A stretch of DNA of 64,000 nt, taken from NCBI GenBank assembly GCA_040954595.2, contig CM082595.2:6696001-6760000 (forward strand). Direction: 5' to 3'. Source of the stretch: Balanoglossus misakiensis. Its lineage: Eukaryota; Hemichordata. The notes beneath the pieces were generated by a model, which worked only from the letters and a program-made list of their open reading frames with translations, was not told the DNA's origin and searched no databases. This document shows, in pieces, positions 23,180-63,300 of the stretch (positions within the stretch are counted from its first letter, which is position 1; every line of letters begins with the position of its first letter). A program made the position numbers and the translations under genes.

Positions 23180-23416
23180 GCATTCACATTTCCAGATGAA
23201 GGGCAACTTCAACAACGTGGTACAGACAGAGTGCAGACAAAATGCCAAGACGCTGCTAAGGGTGCACCATACCTGATACATGTTACGTGTTTGGCGGTTC
23301 TAAAGTAAAAACAAACTCGGAAAAACTTTTACTGGATGTCAAAATATTGCTTGCCCGTCACCTGGAAATGACAACGACATGGGTCACATGGCCAGATCAC
23401 GTGATCGATAGTAAAG
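23180..23416 (+). repeat. Dispersed repeat, copy 2
   Basis: Direct-orientation partner of 21817-22054. It shares the internal inverted motif (CCAGATGAAGGGCAAC at the left; TTGCCCGTCACCTGG at the right) and continues past it on the right by about 50 bp, so the repeated unit is larger than the inverted-repeat core. Confidence 0.75.
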
Positions 23417-24838
23417 CACATCTCGTAACGATCGGAAATCATATTTTGTCTTGGGTAAGCTTTGATATTAAATTCGACATGATTTAATACTAAAAAAAGA
23501 AACCACGAAAATGAATGACTTGTCACGTTATTGGAAAGTAACAAAATGATACGTAGATCATGTTCAAATCCATACTTAATACGTCATTATACCGAAATTA
23601 TTCCCTCTATCTTAATTTTTTGTAAACTGGGGCTCGCCGATTACTAGTACCCTGCGTTACAATTTTGGAAATATCATTTTACATGGTTTGAACACAAGTA
23701 TCTGGGTACTGAGGTTTAAATCAGTAAATAAGATGTAACACGCAACAGTTAATTCTGCAAATTCGTTATGTAAAATAAAAACCAGTGTATACAACTGAAA
23801 TCTGATTATATAATTGCTAAAATGTTGGATGATCGACGTTTGTGTTGGAGACGCTACCGATATCGATCATCTTAAATGTGTACGTCGAACTTTTGACGGG
23901 GACGAATGTGTGCAGATTGATTTTCCCGCTATTTCCTCTGAACATGTTAAGAGGGAATTATGGGTGAAAATTGCATATTCATTGCCTTTTGCAGGCTACT
24001 CGTCACGTGATGAGTTTTTTTGTTTTTATTATTTATTTTTGCCTTTTATTTCTTTTTTGTTTTGTTTGTGCCCCTCTTTCACCCGTGGTCCTCATTTTTC
24101 TTATTGCTTTTTGCAAAGAGGTTGGTCTGGTTTGGATATACCAACTTGAATGCATAGTAAGGTCAGTTGTTTCTATAAGACTACAAACTGTTGCATCTTG
24201 TATGATTTTTATGATAGTTAAAAACGGGGGCATAAGGTACGTTGAACTACATGTTAAGTACACCATATTTTTTGTTTTTCTGTCGAGTTAACCGACGCAG
24301 TTTACTTTTGTCTTTTGTTTACCATTTTCGTTTTTTCTTCAATGATTTATTTACAATATACATACACACATGTTTCTATAAAACTTATAAAATATTATTC
24401 TTGTCACACTAAAGTTAGACTTTTGTTAGCTTCTGTTTACTATATTTCAAAATTGAATATACATATTGGGAATTACGTAGACAGGCTATGTTTAATGTAT
24501 ACCAGAAGTGTGGTCTCTCTCTCTCTCTGTCTATCTGTCTCTCTCTCCCTCTCCCTCCCTCTCTCTCTCTCCCTCTCTCTCTTATAAGCTTTCCCCCTAT
24601 CTCTCCTCTCTGTTTCTCTCTCTTCTCCCCCCCCTCTCTCGTTTTTCGGCAACTATACATAAAAGACTAGAAACTACTTGAGTGCACACCCAAGAAATAC
24701 TGTTTTAACCACTGTCTGTGGATTGCAAAGACATCATGCAAAACCCATCGCTCATATATCAACAGATCCACAATGAGTGCATTGGTGACATTTTCCTCCG
24801 AGGACAAGTATCATTAACAATCAACAGCCTATGCCTTT

Positions 24839-26414
24839 CTATTTATACGATATCATGAACTCTGGGTAGGCTTGACTGTTGTCGAAAATCACAAATATGC
24901 CGGGGTCGTTTGCGTCGTTGACGCATGCGTCGTACGTGTCCCCGTAGGGCTTGCTGGGGTCTCGCGGAGGGGGCTTGACGAGGGAGCTCTTGCCATTGGC
25001 GTACGTACCCACCAGAACCCTCGCAAAGAACATGTGGCGGACGCCGTCTTTATCCGGCTGTGTGTAGTTGCGAGAGTAGCTTGCGTCGCGGGCGAAGTAG
25101 CTGCCTTTCCCGTATGCGGTGCCGCTGCTGGTTCCGCTGACCCTCCAGTCGAAGTTCTGTTGGCAAATTGCGTCGAGGAACTCGCTTCTCGTGCCGTGGA
25201 ACAGCTGACGCTCATCGACTGGTTTCCCCTGATTTTTCTTCTTCATCCATTCCCCTTTCCTAAACAGAAGTTGAATACAGATATTTTTTTTAATCTTGCA
25301 CGTATCAGAAGTTCGTGAGACAAGTCTTATCGAAAGTACGATATCTAATACCACGGGGGTGCTTTAACTCTACATCCGAAGCTGAGGACAAAACATCGTA
25401 TCGCAACCACATACCTTCGATATACGGATGCAATTTCTCGGTAAAGGTCACTAATCAGGGATCGATTTATCGGGTGGTACTGACCTTTTAAAGTTTTCCC
25501 ACAATTCTCTGTTCTGCACTCGTACAATTCTGACGACCTTTCCACGTTCCATCGTCTCCCGAAACGCCTCGACGACCTCCTTATAAGTGGACGCCGTACT
25601 CCCTCTCTTCTCCAACTCCGCCAATTGAAAGTCTCCATAGTCGTCAGCTGATCTGTCCCACTCGGCGGGAAAGATGTCGTCAACTGCATGTCTCGCTCCG
25701 CCGGCGGCGCCGGTCATTGCAACGCCGGCCATAGCTAGCCATTTTGACTTCGGCGTCCTGTTTTGGAAAATGTACGATAGCTTCATTGATCGAGTTAAAG
25801 CGATTATCAACTATGGCATGAATATACCATTTTTCGAACCATGCGAGACACTACGAGATTTCGCTTTGCGAGTTTTTTTTTCTTCTTAAAAAAACATCCG
25901 ATAACGTTTTTTGTCGGAGAGAAAGTTCAGGCCATTCCGACTTGCCATGTGACACAGCCCAGTGGAGAAACGTTGGGTACGCCGATAGTCAAAATGCATG
26001 CAATAGAATAAAACAAACATGCGATGGGAACAAACTCTCTACCTTTTAAGAGTCTCAATTTGGTCCTCGGACAGAAATTTCGGTCTGCGGCGAACATCTC
26101 GTTCTGTCTCGTAGTCTCTGTTCTCTTGCAGCATTTCGTCAAAACTCAGAATGTACTTCTGCTTGCCAGCGGTGAACTTCACTGTCTCGGCACCGACATT
26201 GTCCTGCCACTCCAGGTACGCCTTCTCGAGGTAAGTACTGTCAACGGTTGCTGCAGGGGGGCGGGTCTGAATGAATGAATGAAAGAATGAATGAATGAAT
26301 GAATGAAGAAATACACAAATAAATAAATTAGTAAATAAATAAAAAATAAATAAATAAATAAATAAATAAAAATAAATAAACAAATAAATAAAAATAAATA
26401 AATAAATTAGTATA

Positions 26415-26485
<71 letters not shown>

Positions 26486-28776
26486 ATTTAAAAACCAACA
26501 AACAAACAATACACTGTGCAATTACAATGTCTATGACAAGTCGCACCATGCCAGTTATACTAAGCCATGAAGTTTTATAAGTAAAATCCTGACACGAATT
26601 GAAAAGATGCAACATATCTAAACGCATATTTTCGAAGAAAAAGTCACATCAAACGATATGGAGGGTCTACTACCTTGTCGCCATACTGGGTCCACTGGCC
26701 GCGCTCGTCCTCCCAATACCAAATCCATTCGGTGGCGAATAGGTGTCCAGGGGGCGCTCTTCCGCTGGACCAGGTGGACAGACGCCTCACTTCATACCCA
26801 GTGTCGCCGGTGTTTCTGTTGGTTGCCTTCATGGAGTCGAAATCCACCTCCCACTGGATATCTTTACTGAGGAGGAAAGAAAGAAAGAAACATCCGTGGT
26901 GTTTCAAAAGTTCAAAGGTCACTGCTTTAAGCGGAACGGCGATGAAACAAACTCTGTTGGTTTCGACGAAACGCAAAGCGAAAGAGCAGTCATCTGAAAA
27001 ATGCCACGCGTACGCGTCATGTACAGAATTTCTTGTACATGTATTATCAAGACCAGAACGAGACAAAGCATTTCCTTGTTGTGACAGCCCTGACATAAGC
27101 AGGTGAAAAACCTAGGAAACCCCCCAATAAAAAAGACCCCTTTAAATTAACTTTAAAATATGATATGATATCATTTTTCCTGTCCAAATGTCGATGAGAC
27201 AGTCCCGTTGACTGGTTTTCGAATGAAGTGTATGCCCTACCCCAATCTGATTAAAATCAGATATAGGGAACGGCGACTTGGTTTTTTTTATGATGTCGTG
27301 TGAGGCGACAGCATAAAAAAACCAAGTCGCCGTTCCCTACATCTGATTTTAATCAGATTGGCCCTACCCGGGCCCGATTTGCATATGTTCAGGAAAACTT
27401 GTAACATGCAAGTCCCGATACAAACAGAAAGCCCACTGGTGTGAAAGGTGTGGGATAGTAATCCTCACTTGCCTTACAACTACGATCATGACGTCATTTC
27501 TTTACAATGACAAGTAGATATTAATGTGTGTATTGTATCATAATCTCTAACTGACGTACAGTAAATAGCGTTACCAGGTAAGCGATTGTGACGTCCCATG
27601 ACTTTTGGCTTCCTGGAAAAATATATACGGGTTCGTGGTATTATACGAACAATAAGATTGAATGGGGTACAAAAATAAAAGTAAAAGTTGATTTTTTAAA
27701 CTGACAAATTCAAATACTCACTAATCAAAAACGGTGACGTCATCTCTACTGGGGTCGCAGAAGTTCTTTTCTATCTTCACGTTCAACGGCCCTTCAAAGC
27801 TGACCCACTTGCTGTCGTGGTAACCAAGGCGTTGCCATAGATACGGCGTATCGCAGTGGTGACGATTGCAGCTGTTGTTGAAGTTGCATTTGCCGCGGAC
27901 ATAGAAGGTGCAAATGTCGGCGTCGGGGCTCTCCAAGATGCCGTCGAAGCGAAACGATTTGTCGTCCGTCGGCGTTTTCGGAGATCGGGGATTGGCCGCG
28001 GCGACACCGGCGGGGCCCTTCTGACAGGCGGCGTCCCGAAGATCTTTGAGTACGTCCTTAGGGCTCCGTTTCACATCGATGTTGAATTTTTGGAGAACGG
28101 CCAGTGGCTGGGGATCATAGATGTTGTGAGACCGTTTACACCCCCGATGAAACCTGCAGTCACCAGTAATGTAGTGCCTGCACACGTGCAATCTCGTGCA
28201 CTTGGTACCCTTTTCGCAACCCGACTCGACGTTGTAAAATTTGCATATCTCTGGAACCGTAACATCTTTCCAGCTCTGTTTGAGTAACAGTTGCATCATT
28301 TGCGGGGCCAAGCCATCCAGAAGGTGCTCGTGTAAAACACCGGCGTTGTGGTCGTCCATGAAGTTGTGAGAATAGTTGCACTTCTTGACTATCCCGCCAG
28401 CTGTCCCCAGAAACCTGCACTTGTCGACCGCGTAGAACTTGCAGATGTGGAGATCGGGACAGAGGTCGTCAGGGCAACCGTTGCGAGTAGCGTAGCTGTC
28501 GCACGGCCGGACGGACGATATCGCTGTCACCTGCGTTCGGTGAGGCTTCACGTCGAGCTGGAACAGGTTTGGGTACTTCATGAGGAACGACTCTGGCCTC
28601 GACCGCCCGAAGAAATAAACCTTCCTGTCGCCAACGGCGGCTTGCAGGGCGTCGACGCTCATGCTTCCTTGATAGGTGCAAAGTATATGGACAAGCTCTC
28701 GGGCCGCGTCGTCCTGATACGGGCCGGCCGGCAGCGCCCGCGCCCTTCTGTCGTCACGGATCATATACGAGGCCAT
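24839..28776 (-). CDS. ZAP/PARP12-like CCCH/WWE/PARP mono-ADP-ribosyltransferase, compact form (gene C)
   Basis: On the minus strand, exons 28776-27722, 26866-26674, 26266-26043, 25757-25485 and 25259-24839 join in frame to 721 residues, close to the length of vertebrate PARP12. The start is ATG at 28776 in good context (ATGG). Parts in order: ZAP-like N-terminal region (about 22-75); four CCCH fingers (C92-C101-C106-H110; C112-C120-C133-H137; C178-C187-C193-H197; C199-C207-C213-H217); a short linker; a fifth finger (C289-C297-C303-H307); WWE sequence (about 312-480, with TEWIWYW); and a PARP domain with triad H603, Y636 and I703. Expected role by family: RNA binding, ADP-ribose binding and mono-ADP-ribosylation. 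It lacks the long linkers of A and B, so it may be nearest to the ancestral form. It shares junction phases with both. Confidence 0.9.
26268..26492. repeat. AATG/AAAT tetranucleotide microsatellite abutting a splice acceptor
   Basis: (AATG)n then (AAAT)n on the plus strand in intron 2 of gene C. Read on the minus strand, the TTTA/TTCA repeats run directly into the CATTCATTCAG acceptor of exon 3, so the pyrimidine tract of that acceptor is built from microsatellite. Confidence 0.95.
27242..27361. mobile_element. Near-perfect 120-bp hairpin element in intron 1 of gene C
   Basis: Arms of about 49 bp beginning CCAATCTGATTAAAATCAGA mirror each other with a single clear mismatch around a loop of roughly 20 bp. 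It is non-coding. It resembles a palindromic MITE or fold-back remnant; I find no unambiguous target duplication. Confidence 0.75.
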
Positions 28777-31700
28777 TTTTGACGGTTAATGTCTGTCCAA
28801 GTCAGTGATACAGCAGAAGTGAACGTACACGGACGATATTTGTCTCCGACATCGGCACTACTGGCTTAAAACCCGTGAAAACAGTCCTGTTGTTAGCGTT
28901 CAAGAGACGAGAATTCCCCGAATGATGACATCACCGGGTCACCGCAGTCGAGGTCGCAGATAGCAGGAAAGCACCCGTGAATCTGCTGAATACGGCTCGG
29001 CTCTCAGCCATCAATGTGTCATTTATCTCTCAGTGAAGCCTCGGCGTAATGAAAATCCCCCCTCCTTCCCGAAAATAATCTAACACAATTGCCTAGTTTA
29101 AATAATTCCTCATTTTTATTTTCCAGCGGCCCAGGTGAAAGGTTACTCTATCCGTACCCATACGACCGCGCAGTATACCAAAAGCGCATGCTCAGTGAAA
29201 ATAACTTTTCTTACCTATGTACAGAGGTATAACTGGGATTATATGAGTGTTGTAAAGTGTTCGATATCGCAAGGATATGGTTGGATAAACTGCAAAGGGA
29301 GAATGGTGGTCAGTGACACATATTCTGGTCCCCTGCCCCAATCCCACCGTTGGCTGCGCTACGCTAAAGGGAATGGGTCAGGTTTGGCCTATTGTGAACA
29401 TGGCTCTCATTGGTCAATAAATACGAGCACTACCTCTACTTCACCAAGTGGTCCAAGAATTCGATGAAATGGCGCCCTCTGTCGCACATGTTGTCGAATT
29501 CATAAAGGCCAATTCAGTCTGGCGGGACCACAGTGCATAAAGTGGAGTTACGTGTGACCTCTTTCCGCACCATGGCTCTCGCCGGGGGCTATTGTGGCAG
29601 GAATGTATGTCACCGAGTCAGTGACCTCTCTGTACCACGATTATAGTCAATGCTGCCTTGCACTTGTTGGATGGTCAAAGATTTTGGGTTTAAACTATAC
29701 CCACTGAAACTATGACACCGCCGAGACAATTTCAGATTTACCGTAGTCAATGACCTAACACGTCATCGGAACTAAAGCGACTGCGCCCCAGGGGATACGT
29801 GCGATTTGGAAGGCGCGAGAACCCATGATGCAATGGGTCTCTTTCACTACCATTACACTGTATCACCGGTTTCTCGACGAAATACCTTCCAAATTATCGT
29901 ATAATAAATAAATATTTTTATTTAGAGCAACACTCTAATATTATGCAAAATTCTAGATCTTAATCCACCACGTCACGTTACGTTCACAGTTAAAAACTTA
30001 TGCAACGTCTAGATTTTACTTTATATGTGCAGTTTTGACTCCGTATTATTAAATGAGAGGAGACAGACAGACAGACAGACACAAACAGAGACATGTGCAG
30101 ACAGGGGTAAAATAGATACTCTCACGCTAGAATTAAAACCACGGCCTGTCATGTGACATGCAAATATAGCGGCTCACATCCCCAATGTCAACATAGCGCA
30201 ATCACCCACGGTACAAGGCAGACCAGTCGCCGTAAAACTTTGTTGCGTACTAACTGACACACATAGGATCATAGACCGATTTTTTTCTGCGGGTGGTGCT
30301 TTTCTGGTGTCTGTATGTGAATTAGATTGCTGTCATCAACCGGAGGAAGTATTTTTGGGATACGTATACACATTTAAAGGTGGGTAAGTTTGATTTAAGT
30401 TGTCGGTAATTGACGACACGCGAACGTGCATCATAGGTGTTCCGTGTTGGTGTGAGTGCAGTGATACGCCATGTTTGTGAACTCGAAAACAACGTCAACG
30501 GGGCTTACAATGCATGGCGATTCACATTAGACACGATTTTAATTTGATCCAAGGACACAGATACCAAAACAGATCTCTGCTAATCCTACTAACAATAGCT
30601 CCACGCACACGTACAGACAGTTAATATAACGGGGGACAGGATCCGAATTCGCCAACACTGAGATCGGTGGTGTTAGAGCTTGTTCTGTGCACCGACACAG
30701 ACCCACTTAAACTCCACGTGAGACAGTTTGCCTAACACGGCTGGGAAGCCAACCATAACAACGACCGACATGCTTGTTTAATAACTTCGCATTATGATGC
30801 AATTTGCTGAGAATAATTTTCCTGGCTATTTGCAGTCACTCGTTACTTCCGTTAGGGCCATACTTGTAAAAATGCCATAAATCAAGGCGCATGCGTTGAA
30901 AATCACGTCACTCCTTCAGGAACTAAAGTGAACATGTAGCACTGAACAGTTGCGCAATGCAAACAGAGGCGTGGATAATTTATAATATTCACGTTCCCGT
31001 CTCTGTCGTTTCTTTCGATTGAAGACAAACGCGTCTCTCAATCTCTCTCTGTTCACTCTCTTTAAGAGATTTTCCATTTCCGAGTAAATTTTAGCACATG
31101 CGGACTAGAGATACTAGATTTCCCTCACTTCTCTACAGTCGACACGCATGCGATGGACGCCAGCGCCACCTAGCGGTCATATTGTGGGAAAATCTGACTT
31201 CAAGTTCAACTTTACAACAATCAAACAGGTGTCTCTTGATGTACCACATCCTGGTACTTTGACCCCTATTTTGCTTTTGATTACATATATGGCTGCCAGA
31301 AATTATCACCACAAAATTTGGTAAAGACAGTTGTATGTCGATCGCGATGCTCTGGACAACGAAAATATAAGGATGTGATAAAGTCTTACAAGCCCTAGCC
31401 CTGAGGTCACTGAAATGGACAATTCGAGGCCCCGTGATCGCCCAGTGGGTGGATCAAATCTTGGAGGCATGGAAATCGAACGACAGGTCACGATATCGAT
31501 TAACTGAGAGCGATGAGTGGCCAAAACTCCCGCAGCTGACATGTGATAGGCGGCCGCGGACGGGACTTCACCGGTGTCCGCGAGTCGCTCACAACGATCG
31601 ATCTGGTCCCAACATTAATATGAAAAAATCACATTTTCACGGCGACAATTGGGCTCTTTTGAGCGAGTGTAATGTGCTCGATACGGACGTCGTCGGCGTT

Positions 31701-32161
31701 TCTACCACTCTCGAATGATTTTAAAGAGGCCATAATATTGTAAACTAATGGTATGGTCGGTGGCGCTTTATCGCTCAGTCTGGCGCGCCCAGATTTTAAT
31801 GCGTGTTTGCGTATCTGTGTGTAGTCGTTATGCAGAAAGTTTTCTTGGCCTAGGGAGCCTCACAACGGTCGTAAAAGCAATGTTACAGGCGGGTAAACTG
31901 AGTGTTTGTTAGATCTCTGTCGAAAAGAAATCGCACTGTCCAATTTTGCGAAGAGACCTGACTTTGTTATTGATATGTAAATTTACAGGGTCATCGGGTC
32001 ACGAGGAGCGGTACGTCATCAAGGGTAGGGTTTTGTTACGTACACAATACTCACAAGACGCGATCGCAACCACTGTACACAAACCATCGTCGGACCGGCA
32101 CGGATCTCTGACGAGCCCAGCTAGGAAACTTTTACCTGCCGAAATCGCCTGAAATGAGATT
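28777..32161. other. Region between gene C and the TNF-receptor first exon
   Basis: No supported coding gene. The left end should carry the promoter and 5' UTR of gene C and the right end those of the divergently oriented receptor gene. It contains a truncated Mutator-like MITE end (about 29321-29418) and an ACAG microsatellite (about 30061-30082). Open frames here (for example at 29135-29467 and 31306-31718) lack family resemblance or run through repeat. Confidence 0.6.
29321..29418 (+). mobile_element. Truncated end of the 53403-type MITE
   Basis: About 98 bp, from TATTCTGG through CCCTGCCCCAATCCCACCG to CTCATTGGTCAATA, match the right end of the element at 53403-53777 read in reverse complement, with several substitutions. 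No second end is found nearby, so it is a decayed or truncated copy. Confidence 0.75.
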
Positions 32162-60387
<28,226 letters not shown>

Positions 60388-63300
60388 AGTGAGCCCCGGA
60401 GGGAAGGCTAACACTACCCCCATGTTCTTTATATCCACTGCACACAGAGTGGAGTTCCTGTGTTCCCTATTCTACCAAAGAATGATGAGACTTAATACAG
60501 TTACACCCTTCAATCAAATCGCCTGAATTATTCTCATAACGGATTTCGTATAGTATTCTTGACGACAAAATCCAGGACCTATCTGTCCATGTAATTTAAA
60601 GTTTGGGTCAACACACTCATAAAGTATGCATCCAGTTTGCATATGTATAAGTAAACACTGACTTTTATTTGTGAGTTGAATTCTCAAAATTGAATCAATC
60701 AGAGCGTCTCCACACAGTCTCCAAATTATCTTGTCGCCCCTCCCATTGCGAGTAGACTAACCCTAATGTGTTCACCGAGCCTGTGGACTACTCTAAGTGA
60801 CAACAACGATTGGGATTGAATGAGAGTCCAACTTTGAAACGAAATCAAACTGAACTTCGATAGCAATAATGTTTAGATTTTTCAGCTGCATCACACCACT
60901 TTCCGGGTTATAACTTGAATGAACTCGAACGATAACGATACAGGCGTACTCCTTGCATTTGCTTCCATGGCAACCGACCTTGTTTCTTCAAAACCTCCCA
61001 AACAGCGCCTTCTATATATGGCTAGGTTGTTGCATATTCCCATATCGTCTACCCAGACACGCTCAACACTTTGTTAGTATTCAAACTTGTTCATACTGAT
61101 CGACCCTCTCAGAATGGTTTAGATCTGACAATGCTAAATGAATAAGATCGTCCTAATGTTCGATTCACTGAATCAACAAGTTGAAAAAGACAGGGATCTG
61201 GGATTCCTGGCAGAAAAATATTTGAAAAGTTTATCAATGCAATTAATTGTAACATATAGCTGTAAATATGGAGAGTTCACGATTAATTGGTTTGTAACAG
61301 AAATCGGAGAAGTTGTGAACAGACTTGACCGCTTCCTAGATTCACCTATTGATTGTTCGAAGCGCGAAATTATCAAATTTTGATTGTAGTGCACCTCAGG
61401 TATGCCTGCTTCAAAACGGGGGCCATCCCAGTGCTGGCGGCCATTGAGAGGTAGGCTTTTCAAAATGTAAGCCATCGCCCTATTGGGCGACAGCAAGTCT
61501 GTCCGGCATCACTGTGCACGGTGAACCAATAGCAAGCAGCGTCTTTAGAGAGAGAGTCTACTTTTGTATGAATCGATTAATGTAGTCTTCCATGTAAATG
61601 AGATTTTGATGTTGATTTTTTAGAAGTTTTAACTTATTGAAGCTCCATCGTTTCTGTATTACAGACGCTTGTGTGTGTGTCGAAATTTTGGCTAATGAGA
61701 TTAATCGTTTTCTGTACTCCCAGTTTTGTCAATTTAAGAAAAAATGGACCAAACTGGCGAATGTCACTCTTAGCATTTGGTAACACGTGTCGGTCACGTG
61801 AATCACAGACAGACAACTGGGTTAGTGCTTTGGGATTCACATTTTCAGAGAACCTCTTAAGGTAACATTGATAAAAATATCCTGCTTACCTTGTTGTAAG
61901 GTAGTAACGTTCTCGCACATTTTTTTCAAATTCAATGATCACAGTGTTCAGATATGTAAAAAAAAATGTGTAAAAAAACATGAATTAATTATTCAATGGA
62001 AATAATCCAAGCTTTAAGCTTGTTTTATGGTATTGTTAAACAATAACAGCGGAAAAAGTGTTATTTATGATTACTGTGTTACTTATTATTCAATTGCGTG
62101 GCACAAGATTTTATCGGACAGCTGAAAAAGTGTTTGTATTCTCATTCAGGTGTTTTCAAGTGGTCATGGAATTTTTATGGGCTGCAATATTCGGGTTTTT
62201 GGTGCCACGAGGCCATGTTTTAATGGCCGGTCTAGTTTACCCAACGTAATTGGGTGATTTAATGAACAAGCTGGGATGGCTGCATGCACTTCGACACTTT
62301 TCACCGTCTGCAATGCTGAGGAATTCATGTCATAGGCGTCGCTTGTGCTGGAGCAGACTATTTACCAGTACATGTGCATGTACAATGAAAATGGTTTGAG
62401 CTGCGCAGAAGTAATGTTCTGACCTTTGATTTTGTTCAACAGTCCAGTTGATAAGAAACACAGTGATTGTATAAATTGTTGCCAGTCTCAGTTGAAAAGA
62501 TACATTATTGTATAAATTGTCGCAAGTCTCAGTTGAAAAGATACATTATTGTATAAATTGTTGCGAGTCTCAGTTGAAAAGATACATTATTGTATAAATT
62601 GTTGCAAGTCTCAGTTGAAAATATACATTATTGTATAAATTGTTGCAAGTCTCAGTTGAAAAGATACATTATTGTATAAATTGTTGCGAGTCTCAGTTGA
62701 AAAGATACATTATTGTATAAATTGTTGCAAGTCTCACTTGAAAAGATACATTATTGTATAAATTGTTGCAAGTCTCAGTTGAAAAGATACATTATTGTAT
62801 ACATTGTTGCAAGTCTAACAAAGACATATGTTGCCACCAGGGAAGAAATTTGGTTGTGTTTGGTTCAGGGTGATACATTCTTATCACTAAAGCATTCATT
62901 GCTGTCTAGACGACAGGTGGCTTTTCATTTTCGACTTGAATGAGAAAGCATTCAATGTGTGTTTATCAACAACATCGGTGGTCAGTATATTCTTTCTGTG
63001 CAGCTCAACCCGTTTTCGTTGTAGTATACTTTGAGAATGCGAGGCTATATAGTCTGAAAAATACATGAAAATAAGCGGAGTTGTAACATCAGTCCATCGA
63101 TATTGTTAGCGTCAACCACCAGTTTCCAGCCTAGGTTTTGTACGACTGCCGAAGCAAATTGCGTCAGTCGGTTATCAGAGTCGAAAAGTTCGCCTTGTGA
63201 CTAAAAATGATTTTTGTTTTCTGTTCCGTATGTTTGTTATACAACAGTATGCCGCTAATATGTCGGATAAACCTTTATATCACACCCTGACCCCCCCCCC

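Larger units (their letters stand above)
21668..24838. other. Intergenic region between genes B and C
   Basis: No supported gene. It holds the presumed promoter of gene B, two copies of a roughly 238-bp repeat (21817-22054 and 23180-23416), AT-rich sequence, a CT-rich microsatellite at about 24512-24650 and, near the right end, the presumed 3' UTR of gene C with a minus-strand AATAAA at 24351-24346. Confidence 0.65.

Noticed and set aside
24315-24670. Ser/Leu and Arg/Glu-rich frames
   Set aside because: CT microsatellite read in several frames.
29135-29467. 110-codon plus-strand frame as a gene
   Set aside because: Its second half runs through a truncated MITE copy (29321-29418) and the first half shows no family features.
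31306-31718. Open frames on both strands upstream of the receptor
   Set aside because: No splice-consistent continuation or recognisable domain; overlapping opposite-strand frames suggest chance.
62488-62815. Regular repeats as a CRISPR array
   Set aside because: Units abut with no unique spacers and the DNA is animal nuclear.
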